A stretch of 37,476 bases of DNA. Source: Desulfobacteraceae bacterium (GTDB taxonomy: Bacteria > Desulfobacterota > Desulfobacteria > Desulfobacterales > Desulfosarcinaceae). Below are positions 24,021 to 31,989 of this stretch, one piece after another. The notes under the pieces are model-generated. The model saw nothing but the letters and a program-made list of their open reading frames with translations. It had not been told where the DNA came from and did no database searches. Within the stretch, counting starts at the first letter, position 1; each line of letters begins with the position of its first letter. The position numbers were made by a program, and so were the translations under genes. Location: contig QZKV01000182.1 of the NCBI GenBank assembly GCA_003599575.1, forward strand, positions 1 to 37,476, written 5' to 3'.

Positions 24021-24275
24021 CTAGATGCGCCGGCCTTTCAGGATCCACTTCTGCAGAAACCTGGAAATGGCGCGTGCCGGCAGGGCTGCGGCGGCATATC
24101 CCATACAGGCGAGCATGAAAAAGATCATCCCTTTTCCAAACTCTCCCAGATCAGGCGTCAGGATCAGAGGAGACAGCAACCCGGCGGCCGTAAGACCGAT
24201 GGCGATGCGCCACGTATCGGGCCAGAAAAGGATGAAAAAGAAGATATAAGCAGGGGTGATGGACCGTTTTGGCAT
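24021..24275 (-). CDS. Small two-to-three-helix membrane protein
   Basis: 84 residues, not recognised. Hydrophobic stretches at about 8-38 (one or two helices around a WPDTWR turn) and 47-68, with a basic C-terminus (RFLQKWILKGRR), suggest an inner-membrane protein with its tail in the cytoplasm. The ribosome site AGGAGCG lies 8 bases before ATG 24275, which supports a real gene. It is isolated: 242 bases from the acyl-CoA synthetase start on one side and 435 non-coding bases on the other. Frames on the opposite strand over this region are low-complexity shadows. Confidence 0.65.
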   Translation of the reverse strand: MPKRSITPAYIFFFILFWPDTWRIAIGLTAAGLLSPLILTPDLGEFGKGMIFFMLACMGYAAAALPARAISRFLQKWILKGRRI

Positions 24276-24710
24276 GTCAGCTACGCTCCTGATCGTCTCA
24301 AAGCAACCAGCTCCGTCGCGGACGACCTGTCCCGTGCACTCCGGCTGAATTCTGGTCAGCGAGAATTGCTGGTTTCAAAGCCTATGAACTTAGCAGACTC
24401 ATGCGATTGGTTCCAGAAAAACCGATTTTGCCGTGTTTCCGCCGTTGCAACGACTGCAGCGATGGTATACGTCGCACTTCGGACTGGCGAAAATTGCGCT
24501 GCCCCGAAAATTGCAGATGGGAGGTGCGTCGGTCCGATTTTTGTCATCGCCGGTATCGGCCGTCGGCAGGTAGAAAGGTATGCATTGCCCCGCAAGGATT
24601 ATGAAAAATTTTCCTTCCGGCGCTTGGCAGGTTTTTTGCTTTGGATGGGCTCGTGAAAATGCGATCCGGCGGAACATGCCGGGTCCGAAATAATTGTGGA
24701 GGTGTTTGCG
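24276..24710. other. Intergenic region, no gene seen
   Basis: 435 bases between the divergent small membrane gene and SPOR gene. I see no recognisable coding sequence, hairpin or clear promoter pair; it must carry both genes' promoters. Confidence 0.4.
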
Positions 24711-25574
24711 TTGAAGGATACCCTATCGACAGGCAATCAGAACGGGTCGATTCCATTGAAATGGCTGGGCGGTTTTTTGGTTTTTATCGGGCTGATTGCC
24801 GCCGCGGTTCAATTTCTGCCCGGTCGCGCCGCTCCAGTGCCGGCACGGACCGTCGTAAGGGGCAAGATACCGGCCCCTCCGGTTGCCCTGCCGGCTGGGG
24901 CTCCCGCGCGTGCGGAGGATACGGCCGCATCCGATTCCGGGATACAGGTGCGGGAACAGGCGGCCGCGCCGGAGGAAAAAACAGACCTGGACGACCTGCG
25001 CCTATCCGGTGGGCGCGCCGATCCGACTACCTCCGCAGAAGGCGCCGTTTGGCCTGAAGTAAAAACCCCCGCCTCTGCGCAGACGGCTGCTTCCGTGCAG
25101 GGGACCCCGACGGGGCAGATCGACCCCCAGGCGCAGGACCGGCAGCCCGGTATGGCATCGATGCAAACCGCGGCCGGCCCGCCGGTGGTTGAAACGGCGC
25201 TTCCGACAGAGGTCCGGGCGCCAAAGGATGTTTCGGCAGGCGCAGAAAAGTCGACCGCCGCGGCTCTAACCGAGCCGGCCGCGGCGGCGGCGCCAAAAAT
25301 AGATCTATCCGGAGTTGTCCCTGCCGTGCAGGCGCTGTTTACGATTCAAGTGGGCGCCTACCGCACCAAGGCCTATGCCGATGAGTGGTTTGAGCGCCTG
25401 CAAAAAGCGGGCTATGCGCCATTTATTTTCGAAGTGCAGGATGCCCGCAAAGTTGCCTTTTTTACCGTGCGGATCGGTCAATTCGCCAGCCGGGAGTCGG
25501 CCATGCAAGCAGTGCACGACTTCAGGAAAAAAGAGAAGGTACCTGCGGTCATACGGCGCAGCGGAGCGCTGTAA
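24711..25574 (+). CDS. Membrane-anchored SPOR-domain protein
   Basis: 287 residues: a short cytoplasmic tail, one transmembrane helix (about 18-37), a long Ala/Pro/Glu-rich linker (about 40-205) and a C-terminal SPOR domain (about 212-285) with FTIQVGAYRTKAYADEWFER and FFTVRIGQFASRESA. SPOR domains bind denuded peptidoglycan glycans at division septa, so the protein is probably an envelope or division accessory anchored in the inner membrane (FtsN/DamX-like layout). TTG at 24711 is the likely start because GGAGGTG (24698-24704) is spaced 6 bases from it; the in-frame GTG at 24696 overlaps that ribosome site. No division gene lies beside it. Confidence 0.85.
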   Translation: MKDTLSTGNQNGSIPLKWLGGFLVFIGLIAAAVQFLPGRAAPVPARTVVRGKIPAPPVALPAGAPARAEDTAASDSGIQVREQAAAPEEKTDLDDLRLSGGRADPTTSAEGAVWPEVKTPASAQTAASVQGTPTGQIDPQAQDRQPGMASMQTAAGPPVVETALPTEVRAPKDVSAGAEKSTAAALTEPAAAAAPKIDLSGVVPAVQALFTIQVGAYRTKAYADEWFERLQKAGYAPFIFEVQDARKVAFFTVRIGQFASRESAMQAVHDFRKKEKVPAVIRRSGAL

Positions 25575-25666
25575 TCCGTTGGCCCATTTACCCGTGGCCC
25601 GTTTCCCAATGGACCTTGCCTGGCGCTCGGGCCATGTTTCCGCAGAGGGCCGGTCTTCTTTTGTTT

Positions 25667-26626
25667 TCAAACCCGGATGCGCCAGCAGCGATGGATGGGA
25701 GATCGTTTGCGCTGGTAATCTTCCGGGATGGTATCCGCGGTGATCTCAATGACTTCGGTAAAGTTCAGTTCGTCCAGCCGAGGGGTGAAATCCTGGTGAT
25801 TGGTGGAAAAGAAGATCAGGGCGTCCGGTCGCATCAACTCGGCTACGCCATTGAGCAGGATGGGGTGATCGGTGGCGATATCGAAATGATCCTGCTCGCT
25901 GCGCCGGGTATAAAATGAAGGCGGGTCCACCACCGCCAGATCAAAGCGCTGGGGCTTGTTTTTCGATGTGCTCAGAAAATCGAAAGCATGCGCCTGAATC
26001 ATCCGGTGCTCTGGCCCGCCGATTCCATTGAGAGCCATGTTCCGCCGTGTCCAGGCAATGGCTGTTTTGGAACGATCCACCGAGACGGTGGAACGGGCCC
26101 CGCCTTTGGCGGCATAGCAGGAAAATGAGCCCGTGTAGCAGAACAAGTTCAAAACCTCTTTTCCCGCGCACGCCTCGCGGACCATCCGTCGGGTCAGCCG
26201 GTGATCGCCGAACAGCCCCGTATCGACCCAATCCCACGGGTTGACATAAAACTGCAGATCCGACTCCGATACCACGATCATCCGATTGGTCGTAGCGATG
26301 CGGCTGTAGCGTTGTCCCTCCGAGCGGCCGTATAACCGCTCTTTCAGATGGAGATGATCCGGCGGCACGCCCAGGGCTTCGGCCGCGGCCGACCCCATCA
26401 TGGACAGCCATTCGGGAGTGGATTGTTTGCGAACATATTCTCCGACCACCAGATGCCCGGCGTACCAATCGACAACCGCGCGGATTTCGGGAATGTCCCA
26501 ATCGTACAGTCGAAATACATCGATGTTCTGCCGGCTGAATCGTTTGCGCAGGTGAAGGTGGCGCTTCTTTACCCGGTTGGCCAGCATCCGGGCTTGGCGC
26601 GCATACTTTTCGCGTTCGGCATCCAT
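25667..26626 (-). CDS. RlmK-like 23S rRNA methyltransferase domain protein
   Basis: 319 residues resembling the C-terminal (RlmK) half of E. coli RlmKL, which makes m7G2069 in 23S rRNA. Shared segments are VFRLYDWDIPE (37-47), VVGEYVRKQST, FYVNPWDWVDTGLF with DHRLTRRM (about 127-148), SAM motif I VLNLFCYTGSFSCYAA (158-172) and motif IV DPPSF (234-238). The THUMP-containing RlmL half is missing, so this is a stand-alone RlmK-type enzyme rather than a fusion; RlmI-type m5C activity is a less likely alternative. I chose ATG 26626, with AAGGA about 12 bases upstream; an in-frame ATG at 26740 has no ribosome site. It is convergent with the SPOR gene. Confidence 0.82.
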   Translation of the reverse strand: MDAEREKYARQARMLANRVKKRHLHLRKRFSRQNIDVFRLYDWDIPEIRAVVDWYAGHLVVGEYVRKQSTPEWLSMMGSAAAEALGVPPDHLHLKERLYGRSEGQRYSRIATTNRMIVVSESDLQFYVNPWDWVDTGLFGDHRLTRRMVREACAGKEVLNLFCYTGSFSCYAAKGGARSTVSVDRSKTAIAWTRRNMALNGIGGPEHRMIQAHAFDFLSTSKNKPQRFDLAVVDPPSFYTRRSEQDHFDIATDHPILLNGVAELMRPDALIFFSTNHQDFTPRLDELNFTEVIEITADTIPEDYQRKRSPIHRCWRIRV

Positions 26627-26845
26627 GTCGTTGGAATATCCTTGATTTTCTTTTTGTCGCTTTTTCAATGCACCTGCTTCGGCGCAGTTGTGGGTGTGAA
26701 AATTCGAAGCACGCATAGCGAAATCCGCAGCAAATGCCAATACCCAAAATTCGTATGACGGACATGCCGGCGAACTCGGCTGGGAAGGCGGGGGTTGAGG
26801 AGGGCAGGCGAACCCTCCTCTCTTGGATGTGCAGGTTTTAAGAAG

Positions 26846-27040
26846 TTACACGCGGCCGCCCAACCATCCCGGGGGGGCGTTGCGCTTCCTGCTCCAGGAA
26901 GGGCTGTTTTCAGCGGGCGTGCTGTAGTCCATATCGGTGGAATGGATGTCGCGCTGACGTTCTTGCCGTGCTTCGAACGCCCGGTCGCGGCATTCGCCCT
27001 TGCAGTGGCCGCTGGTATCTCGCGATGGCATCTTTTTCAT
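26846..27040 (-). CDS. Small hydrophilic hypothetical protein
   Basis: 64 residues, not recognised. It is very charged and rich in Arg, Ser and Pro, with two cysteines (HCKGEC) near the start and no membrane segment. The main support is an excellent ribosome site, GAGGAGG, 6-7 bases before an ATGAAAAAG start. The residue content is odd for a folded protein, so it may be a small disordered or regulatory peptide. Neighbours: upstream of the rRNA methyltransferase on the same strand and divergent from the 85-residue gene at 27363. Confidence 0.5.
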   Translation of the reverse strand: MKKMPSRDTSGHCKGECRDRAFEARQERQRDIHSTDMDYSTPAENSPSWSRKRNAPPGWLGGRV

Positions 27041-27362
27041 TATTGATTCCTCCTCGATTCAATCCCACTTCCAAATCCGAGTAGGTTCTGGCGCTTCGTG
27101 ACCGGTTCAAAGAGAAGTCGTTCCGATTCCGGTCCGGTGTCCGAGAGGCCATTATACTCATTGAAACGTGCGACGAAGTAATGGGATCTTCATTCTCTTG
27201 CCTTGCGGGTTGAACAGTCATCCCGTTTTGAAACACTGCTTAAGGCTAAGGGTCCACCCCGGATTGTCAATAACGTATAAAGAACTAAAGAAAGGACCCA
27301 CAGCCTCCGAAAGTACTATTGTCGGTCCCTCATCGCATCACCATCTGACAAGGATGACTGCC
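27041..27362. other. Divergent intergenic region, no gene seen
   Basis: 322 bases between two divergent small genes. A TTGTCA followed by TATAAA/TAAAGA lies near 27264-27290, but the spacing does not give a convincing promoter. No recognisable RNA gene was seen. Confidence 0.35.
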
Positions 27363-27620
27363 ATGGAAGCCAACAAGAAAGGTGCCTGGAAAGGGGAAAT
27401 CTGGCGCAAGATCCTCAACAGTGTGGCCCACAAGTACGACTGCGGGGTGCGTTTTTCCGTTCAGAAAGACCGGCTGGTATATGAAGGAGACGGGGCTTGT
27501 GCGCTTGAGATCGTCAAGGAGGCGCTGGCCCTGGTCAGTTCGGATGGTTCCAGCGATTCCCGCAACATCCGGAGCCTGCTGGAGCTGTTCGGGAAGGATG
27601 AAACTTTGCTGGATGCCTGA
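27363..27620 (+). CDS. Small hypothetical protein
   Basis: 85 residues, not recognised. Predicted mixed alpha/beta, soluble, with a basic N-terminus (MEANKKGAWKGEIWRKIL) and regular amphipathic periodicity (VRFSVQKDRLVYEG, ALEIVKEALALVSSD), which looks like a genuine small folded domain. ATG 27363 is preferred, with CAAGGAT ending 7 bases before it; an ATG at 27354 overlaps that ribosome site. Longer in-frame reading back to 27168 has unlikely composition. It is convergent with the retropepsin-like gene. Confidence 0.6.
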   Translation: MEANKKGAWKGEIWRKILNSVAHKYDCGVRFSVQKDRLVYEGDGACALEIVKEALALVSSDGSSDSRNIRSLLELFGKDETLLDA

Positions 27621-27704
27621 AAAGTCGGAAAACGGATGGCTCAGTGCGACCGAAGGCGGAATCTTTCTCGCGGCCTTACGAGCCCGCTAACTTTGAGGGA
27701 ATCA

Positions 27705-28553
27705 TCACCGTTGCCCGGCAGGCTGCTCTCCCCAGCGGATCACTTGCGCGTCGAAATCGATTTGGTATGTGAGGCCGCGTAAGAAGTTCATGCCCAGCAA
27801 CCCATTGTACTGGCTGTCGGGCGGCCCCGAATAATCCACGATGGCCGCGCGCAGGTCCTGCTTTTCATAGGGGCCGACGTGGACCGATTGCAGGCGGACT
27901 GCCCTGGCGTTGATTTCGATGCCCCCCACGCCGTATCCCTTCGCCTCCACATGCTCCGTTATGCCAAGGGCTTCGGCCACATTTTGATGGATCACGATGC
28001 TGTTGGCGCCGGTATCGAAAACCAGGCTGGTTTCTATTTTCCGGCCGTCATACGACAGCACCACCGGCACGTAAACCCGATCGGCCTTGATCACCACCCG
28101 GGTCTCGAGTTGCGCGGGCGCGCTTTGATCCTCTATCGGCGCCTGCAGCGCGGCCGAGTCCGGTTCTCTTTCCAGATGGATCATGCGATCCTTTTCACCC
28201 GGTTTGAAAATCTGAACCTCCGCCAGGCGATAGCCCGCGCCGTCCCGGGACCCGTCCGGTTTCCAGATAAAAACTGAGTTCAACGGCCTGAGCAGGGACT
28301 TGAGCCCATCTTCCAGGTCCTTGTCAGCAAACGCCGCAGTGATGAACGGATTGAGCGCCGGATCGATACGCACCGTGATACCGAAGGCCGACATCCGTTG
28401 CAACAGGGCCTGCAAGGGCACCCGTTCGGCTTGAACGGAGATCTTGTTGTCTTTGATCTGCAAATCAAATGCGGCCGCCGCGCCGGTCATGGCCGGCAAA
28501 ACCATCCACAGCGCCGACAGCAGCCACACGGCTTTTAAAATCATGTGCATCAT
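27705..28553 (-). CDS. Secreted retropepsin-like protein with STN-like N-domain
   Basis: 282 residues. A signal peptide occupies about 1-28 (VWLLSALWMVLPAMTGAAAA). Next comes a domain of about 70 residues whose pattern (ISVQAERVPLQALLQRMSAFGITVRIDP then DLEDGLKSLL, in parts) resembles the secretin/TonB short N-terminal (STN) fold. A retropepsin-like aspartic protease domain (about 150-280) follows, with the single catalytic motif VFDTGANS (Asp180) and the later YNGLLGMNFL. One DTG motif means the active enzyme would be a dimer, as in other bacterial single-lobe retropepsins. Location: periplasm. ATG 28553 follows AGAGGTG; a start at 28646 would overlap the preceding gene. It lies 58 bases after the CoA-transferase, possibly one operon. 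Confidence 0.82.
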   Translation of the reverse strand: MMHMILKAVWLLSALWMVLPAMTGAAAAFDLQIKDNKISVQAERVPLQALLQRMSAFGITVRIDPALNPFITAAFADKDLEDGLKSLLRPLNSVFIWKPDGSRDGAGYRLAEVQIFKPGEKDRMIHLEREPDSAALQAPIEDQSAPAQLETRVVIKADRVYVPVVLSYDGRKIETSLVFDTGANSIVIHQNVAEALGITEHVEAKGYGVGGIEINARAVRLQSVHVGPYEKQDLRAAIVDYSGPPDSQYNGLLGMNFLRGLTYQIDFDAQVIRWGEQPAGQR

Positions 28554-28611
28554 ATTTTCACCTCTGCGTGAGGCGTGGATTTCGCCCGGGCCGATGGACG
28601 CTCGCCACCGG

Positions 28612-30045
28612 CTATCCGTCCGCATTCGACTCGCTGGCGAGGGCAATGTCGCCGCGATAAAGAATCACCCCGTCCGGCGGTTTACCCGGTTGGTAGGTGT
28701 GCGGTTTGGTGATCACGGGATCATCATGCAGCCGGCGCAAAAAGTCGTCCCGGAAACGGGGGTGGGCCACCCAGGCAATGGCCAGGGCTTTGCCACCCAA
28801 GGTAAGGCCGCGCAGGTCGGCGATGCCGTATTCGGTGACCAGCACGAGGCCGTCGTAGGTCGATGCGGTGAGGCTGACACCCGCCGGGTGGGTGGGCACG
28901 ATTTTGGATTCGCCTTTATCCGTTAGGCTTTTGATGGCAATGATGGGAACGCCGATGGACGGTTCGTTGATGGCGCGGATGAAGTCCGGCTGTCCCCCCA
29001 CGCCGCTGTAATAGCGCCGCGGATCGATGAAGTCGGCCCAGACGTTGCCGAAAAGATCGACGCCGATGGCCGTATTGATCGAAATAAACGGCCGATTGAG
29101 GCGGACCGTGTCGATGGCGTTCGTGTAGGTGCACGGTCGCATTTGGACGCCCGAGCGCATGTGGACGTAATCGTACAAAGCGCGCGACCCCATGATCAGG
29201 CTGGTGGTGCTGTAACCCATGTTGACCGTCTTTTTGCGGTTGGTGACAATACCCGCCTGCTGCAGCATCATCAAACCGTCCCCGTACAGCTCGGTCTGAA
29301 CCCCCAGATGCCTTGGGGCGGCTTCCCTGATCATGCTGACCACGGCGTCGGGAATTTTGCCGATGCCGACTTGCAAGGTAACGCCGTCGCGGATGAAGTG
29401 CTCGGTGATCAAAGTGCCGATGCGCCGCTCGGCAGCCTTCAGGCGTGAAAAATCGGGTGCCGGGAAATCGTATACCGGCTGGACGCCTTCCTCAATCAGG
29501 AAATCGATGGACTGCGCATCCACAAGGCTCTGCCCAAGGGTGTAGGGCATGCTGGAATCCACTTCGGCGATGACGATTTTGGCCTGGTCGATCGCCGTAT
29601 GCAGCGCTTCCACCGAGAGCCCCAGGCTGTATTCCCCGGTTTGGGGATGCCGCCGGACTTTGAACACAACGACATCCGGAGCGAATTTTTGCCCCTCCCC
29701 GATCAACACATTCAAGTTGCCCAGCGTGCAGGGCAGATAAAAAGCAAGTCCGCGATTGGCCGCCTGGCGTACCGCCCCGCCCGAGAAGATGGAATAGGTC
29801 ATCACCCGATCCTGCAAACCCTCCTCCAGGTAGGGGACCGGTCCCTGCAACAGCAAGTGCACCATTCTTAAAAAGGGCAGCCGCGGCGTGCCGCTTTTCA
29901 GGGCTTCGGTCAAAGCTTCAATGGCGGCCGTAGGGGTGGCCGCGTTCGATCCCACGTAGCAGGTCACCATTTCACGGCCTTTAAATCGTTCCGCGATGAT
30001 GCCGGCGATTTGCTGCAGTTTGATTTTTTGGGGCAAGGTTTTCAC
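28612..30045 (-). CDS. Acetyl-CoA hydrolase/4-hydroxybutyrate CoA-transferase family protein
   Basis: 477 residues of the family I-like CoA-transferase group (Cat1, AbfT/4-hydroxybutyrate CoA-transferase, acetyl-CoA hydrolase). Marks are LQVGIGKIPDAV (224-235), VQTELYGDG with the likely catalytic Glu252 that forms the glutamyl-CoA intermediate, GVGGQPDF near 350, and the terminal LTEYGIADLRG-type segment (here VTEYGIADLRG). The enzyme should move CoA between acetyl-CoA and a carboxylic acid in the cytoplasm; the acid is unknown. It is followed 58 bases later by the retropepsin-like gene. A TTGACA-containing promoter lies about 118 bases upstream. Confidence 0.9.
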   Translation of the reverse strand: MKTLPQKIKLQQIAGIIAERFKGREMVTCYVGSNAATPTAAIEALTEALKSGTPRLPFLRMVHLLLQGPVPYLEEGLQDRVMTYSIFSGGAVRQAANRGLAFYLPCTLGNLNVLIGEGQKFAPDVVVFKVRRHPQTGEYSLGLSVEALHTAIDQAKIVIAEVDSSMPYTLGQSLVDAQSIDFLIEEGVQPVYDFPAPDFSRLKAAERRIGTLITEHFIRDGVTLQVGIGKIPDAVVSMIREAAPRHLGVQTELYGDGLMMLQQAGIVTNRKKTVNMGYSTTSLIMGSRALYDYVHMRSGVQMRPCTYTNAIDTVRLNRPFISINTAIGVDLFGNVWADFIDPRRYYSGVGGQPDFIRAINEPSIGVPIIAIKSLTDKGESKIVPTHPAGVSLTASTYDGLVLVTEYGIADLRGLTLGGKALAIAWVAHPRFRDDFLRRLHDDPVITKPHTYQPGKPPDGVILYRGDIALASESNADG

Positions 30046-30138
30046 GCGACCTCGTTTATGCAGATCATTGGTCTTTTATGCTTCCGTAGAACCTGAAGGA
30101 ACGATGCAGCAGGCGATTGCGTGCACACTCGGCTTCTT

Positions 30139-30168
30139 TTAATCTGGCGGTTGAAACCGGTCTGTCAA
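30139..30168 (-). promoter_or_regulatory. Candidate promoter of the CoA-transferase gene
   Basis: Minus strand: perfect TTGACA (30168-30163), 18-base spacer, weak GATTAA (30144-30139). The -10 box matches consensus at only about half its positions. Confidence 0.35.
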
Positions 30169-30226
30169 GTTTTGAAGGTTGGTGCTTTTTTTGATTGCAC
30201 CGTTTTTCCTCCAAGTTCATTGGCGC

Positions 30227-30259
30227 GATGCAACGCACAATGAATTTACCGGTTGCATC
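30227..30259. promoter_or_regulatory. Inverted repeat GATGCAAC-N17-GTTGCATC
   Basis: Perfect 8-bp arms at 30227-30234 and 30252-30259 with a 17-base spacer, in the divergent region. Arm length and spacing would suit a dimeric regulator binding two turns apart. The regulator is unknown. Confidence 0.4.
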
Positions 30260-30442
30260 TATGGGAATTGCAGTTATGATTGCCCATAATGAGGGTTGAT
30301 ACCAAGAATCCACAAGGCGCCAGGCTTGATCCCGATGCCCGAACGAGGGCCGGGGTATATTCTGCGGGTGCCTTTTTCATTTGGATGGTATCGACCGGCG
30401 GCATTGTCCCGCCGCCGCTTCGTCCATCTGGAGATTTTCCTC

Positions 30443-30988
30443 ATGAATTATTGTTCTAAATGCGGCGCCTTGGTAACATTGGAGATTCCGCCGGGGGATG
30501 ATCGACCGCGCTATATTTGCCGGGGCTGCGGAGAAATCCATTATCAAAATCCCAAAATTGTGGTGGGCTGCCTTCCGCAATGGGAAGACCGTATTCTGCT
30601 GTGCCGCCGCAACATCGAACCGCAAAAAGGCATGTGGACCCTTCCGGCCGGGTATCTTGAAAATGGAGAGACCGTATCGGACGGCGCCCGCCGTGAAACC
30701 TGGGAAGAGTCCGGCGCCATGGTCGAAGACCTGCTGCCCTATCTACTGTTTGATGTCGTGCATGTCAATCAGATCTACCTGATGTTCCGCGCGCGCCTGC
30801 AGACGCCGGAATTCAAAACGACTCAGGAAAGCGCCGAAGTCGCCCTGCTGCGCGAAGAGGAGATTCCCTGGGACCGGATCGCCTTTCGCGCTATTGAAAA
30901 CACCCTGCGACGCTACTTTTATGATCGCCCCTGCGGTCAGTTTCCCTTTCGCATCCGCCGGATTCAAAAAAAACCGGCGCCCGAATGA
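30443..30988 (+). CDS. Nudix hydrolase with N-terminal zinc ribbon
   Basis: 181 residues. The zinc ribbon has Cys4, Cys7, Cys26 and Cys29 (CSKC and CRGC). The Nudix domain holds a perfect box, Gly70-x5-Glu76-x7-Arg84-Glu85-x2-Glu88-Glu89-x-Gly91. This pairing is usual in the NADH/ADP-ribose pyrophosphatase-like group (Nudix_N_2 plus NUDIX), which cleaves nucleoside diphosphates linked to another moiety using Mg2+. Substrate unresolved; the SQPWPFPxS motif of NudC is not seen. ATG 30443 is preferred, with GGAGA 8 bases upstream; reading back to 30296 adds sequence without homology features. It is convergent with the alpha/beta hydrolase. Confidence 0.9.
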   Translation: MNYCSKCGALVTLEIPPGDDRPRYICRGCGEIHYQNPKIVVGCLPQWEDRILLCRRNIEPQKGMWTLPAGYLENGETVSDGARRETWEESGAMVEDLLPYLLFDVVHVNQIYLMFRARLQTPEFKTTQESAEVALLREEEIPWDRIAFRAIENTLRRYFYDRPCGQFPFRIRRIQKKPAPE

Positions 30989-31051
30989 AAAGACGAGGGC
31001 TGAAGGAACCCGAAGCATTCGTCACCGGGACGGGCGAAGCTGCCCGGCGTT

Positions 31052-31900
31052 TCACTCTGGCCCCGGCGAAGTGGAGGGGGAAGTCGGCCCTATCGCCCGC
31101 ACGAAGGCGATGATTCGTTCCGCGACCGCTTCGCGCGCCTGATAGTGGGGCACATGACGGCAACCCGGCACGAGGAACGTGTCGGATCGCCCCCCCGCAT
31201 GGGCGGCGATGGATTTCATCTGCGCGGCCGTCCCGTACTCGTCCGCATCCCCCTGGATCGCCAGCACAGGGCATTGCACCGCTTTCAACTGCCACTCAAT
31301 GTTCCAGGCGGCAAATTCATCCGACAGCCAGGTATCGGCCCAGCGCTGGAACAGGGCCTCGGTGTTGGGGCCGTGATACTTGGACAGTCGGGTTTTTAAA
31401 TCATTTTCACGATAGGCGGCGACGGTTTGGCGGATGCCGTCGCGGGTGCGATCGTCCACAAACACGTGGGCTGCCTCGGTCACGATGCCCAGCACCTGCT
31501 TGGGGCGCCGGGCGGCATACAGCAGGGCGATGGTGCCGCCGTCGCTGTGGCCGATCAAAACGGGCGACCGGACGGCGCAGGCGGACAACACCTCGGGCAA
31601 AAAAGTGTGGGCTTCGCGCGCCAGGTAGGCGACATCCACCGCCGGCGAGGGCAGCGGCTCGGACAGGCCGTGTCCAAGCCGGTCGTAGAGCAGCGCCGGC
31701 AACCCGCAGGCGCTGGCGATCGCCTGGGGGAAATCCCCCCACAACTGCATGCTGCCCAGGCCTTCATGCAGGAAGACCAGCACCGGACGGTGCTGTGTCT
31801 GAACGCCGTACGGATCGATGCGCCGGGCGGCCAGGCGGAAGCCGCGCACCGTTACTTCCAGTTCTTCGGTTCGGATGGTGGTTTCATCGTTGGTTGGCAT
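31052..31900 (-). CDS. Alpha/beta-fold hydrolase
   Basis: 282 residues with the complete alpha/beta hydrolase machinery: oxyanion region LHEGLGSM (44-51), nucleophile elbow GHSDGG (Ser119), the acid in QGDADEYG (Asp218 or Asp220) and His249 in GCRHVPHYQ. HEGLG instead of HGxxG is a feature of a subgroup of uncharacterised hydrolases. No signal peptide, hence cytoplasmic. Substrate unknown. The start at ATG 31900 is used; a GTG at 31906 is also in frame. It lies 90 bases downstream of a small membrane protein gene on the same strand. Confidence 0.87.
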   Translation of the reverse strand: MPTNDETTIRTEELEVTVRGFRLAARRIDPYGVQTQHRPVLVFLHEGLGSMQLWGDFPQAIASACGLPALLYDRLGHGLSEPLPSPAVDVAYLAREAHTFLPEVLSACAVRSPVLIGHSDGGTIALLYAARRPKQVLGIVTEAAHVFVDDRTRDGIRQTVAAYRENDLKTRLSKYHGPNTEALFQRWADTWLSDEFAAWNIEWQLKAVQCPVLAIQGDADEYGTAAQMKSIAAHAGGRSDTFLVPGCRHVPHYQAREAVAERIIAFVRAIGPTSPSTSPGPE

Positions 31901-31989
31901 ATGCACCCAAAAGCACAGATGGATGAAAAGCCGGACGCCCCTGCCCGATCAATGCGTTCATTCTAATATTTTGAATCAGGCGCGCCGAT

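Larger units (their letters stand above)
30046..30442. other. Divergent intergenic region with palindromes
   Basis: 397 bases between the CoA-transferase and Nudix genes. It contains a candidate promoter for the transferase (30139-30168), a GGTGC/GCACC stem near 30181-30201 followed by GTTTTT, and a GATGCAAC/GTTGCATC inverted repeat at 30227-30259. A reading frame on the minus strand here (30065-30313) lacks any gene-like features. Confidence 0.45.

Noticed and set aside
23985-24656. 223-residue plus-strand frame over the small membrane gene and following gap
   Set aside because: Low-complexity in its first half and no spaced ribosome site; the minus-strand gene has a good site and real membrane helices.
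12656-30045. A 4-hydroxybutyrate fermentation pathway from the AbfD-like enzyme, acyl-CoA synthetase and CoA-transferase
   Set aside because: The three genes are far apart and separately controlled, and the AbfD-like protein appears to lack the cluster cysteines; shared CoA chemistry alone is not enough.
30065-30313. 82-residue minus-strand frame in the CoA-transferase/Nudix gap
   Set aside because: GTG start without a ribosome site and it would cover the transferase promoter.
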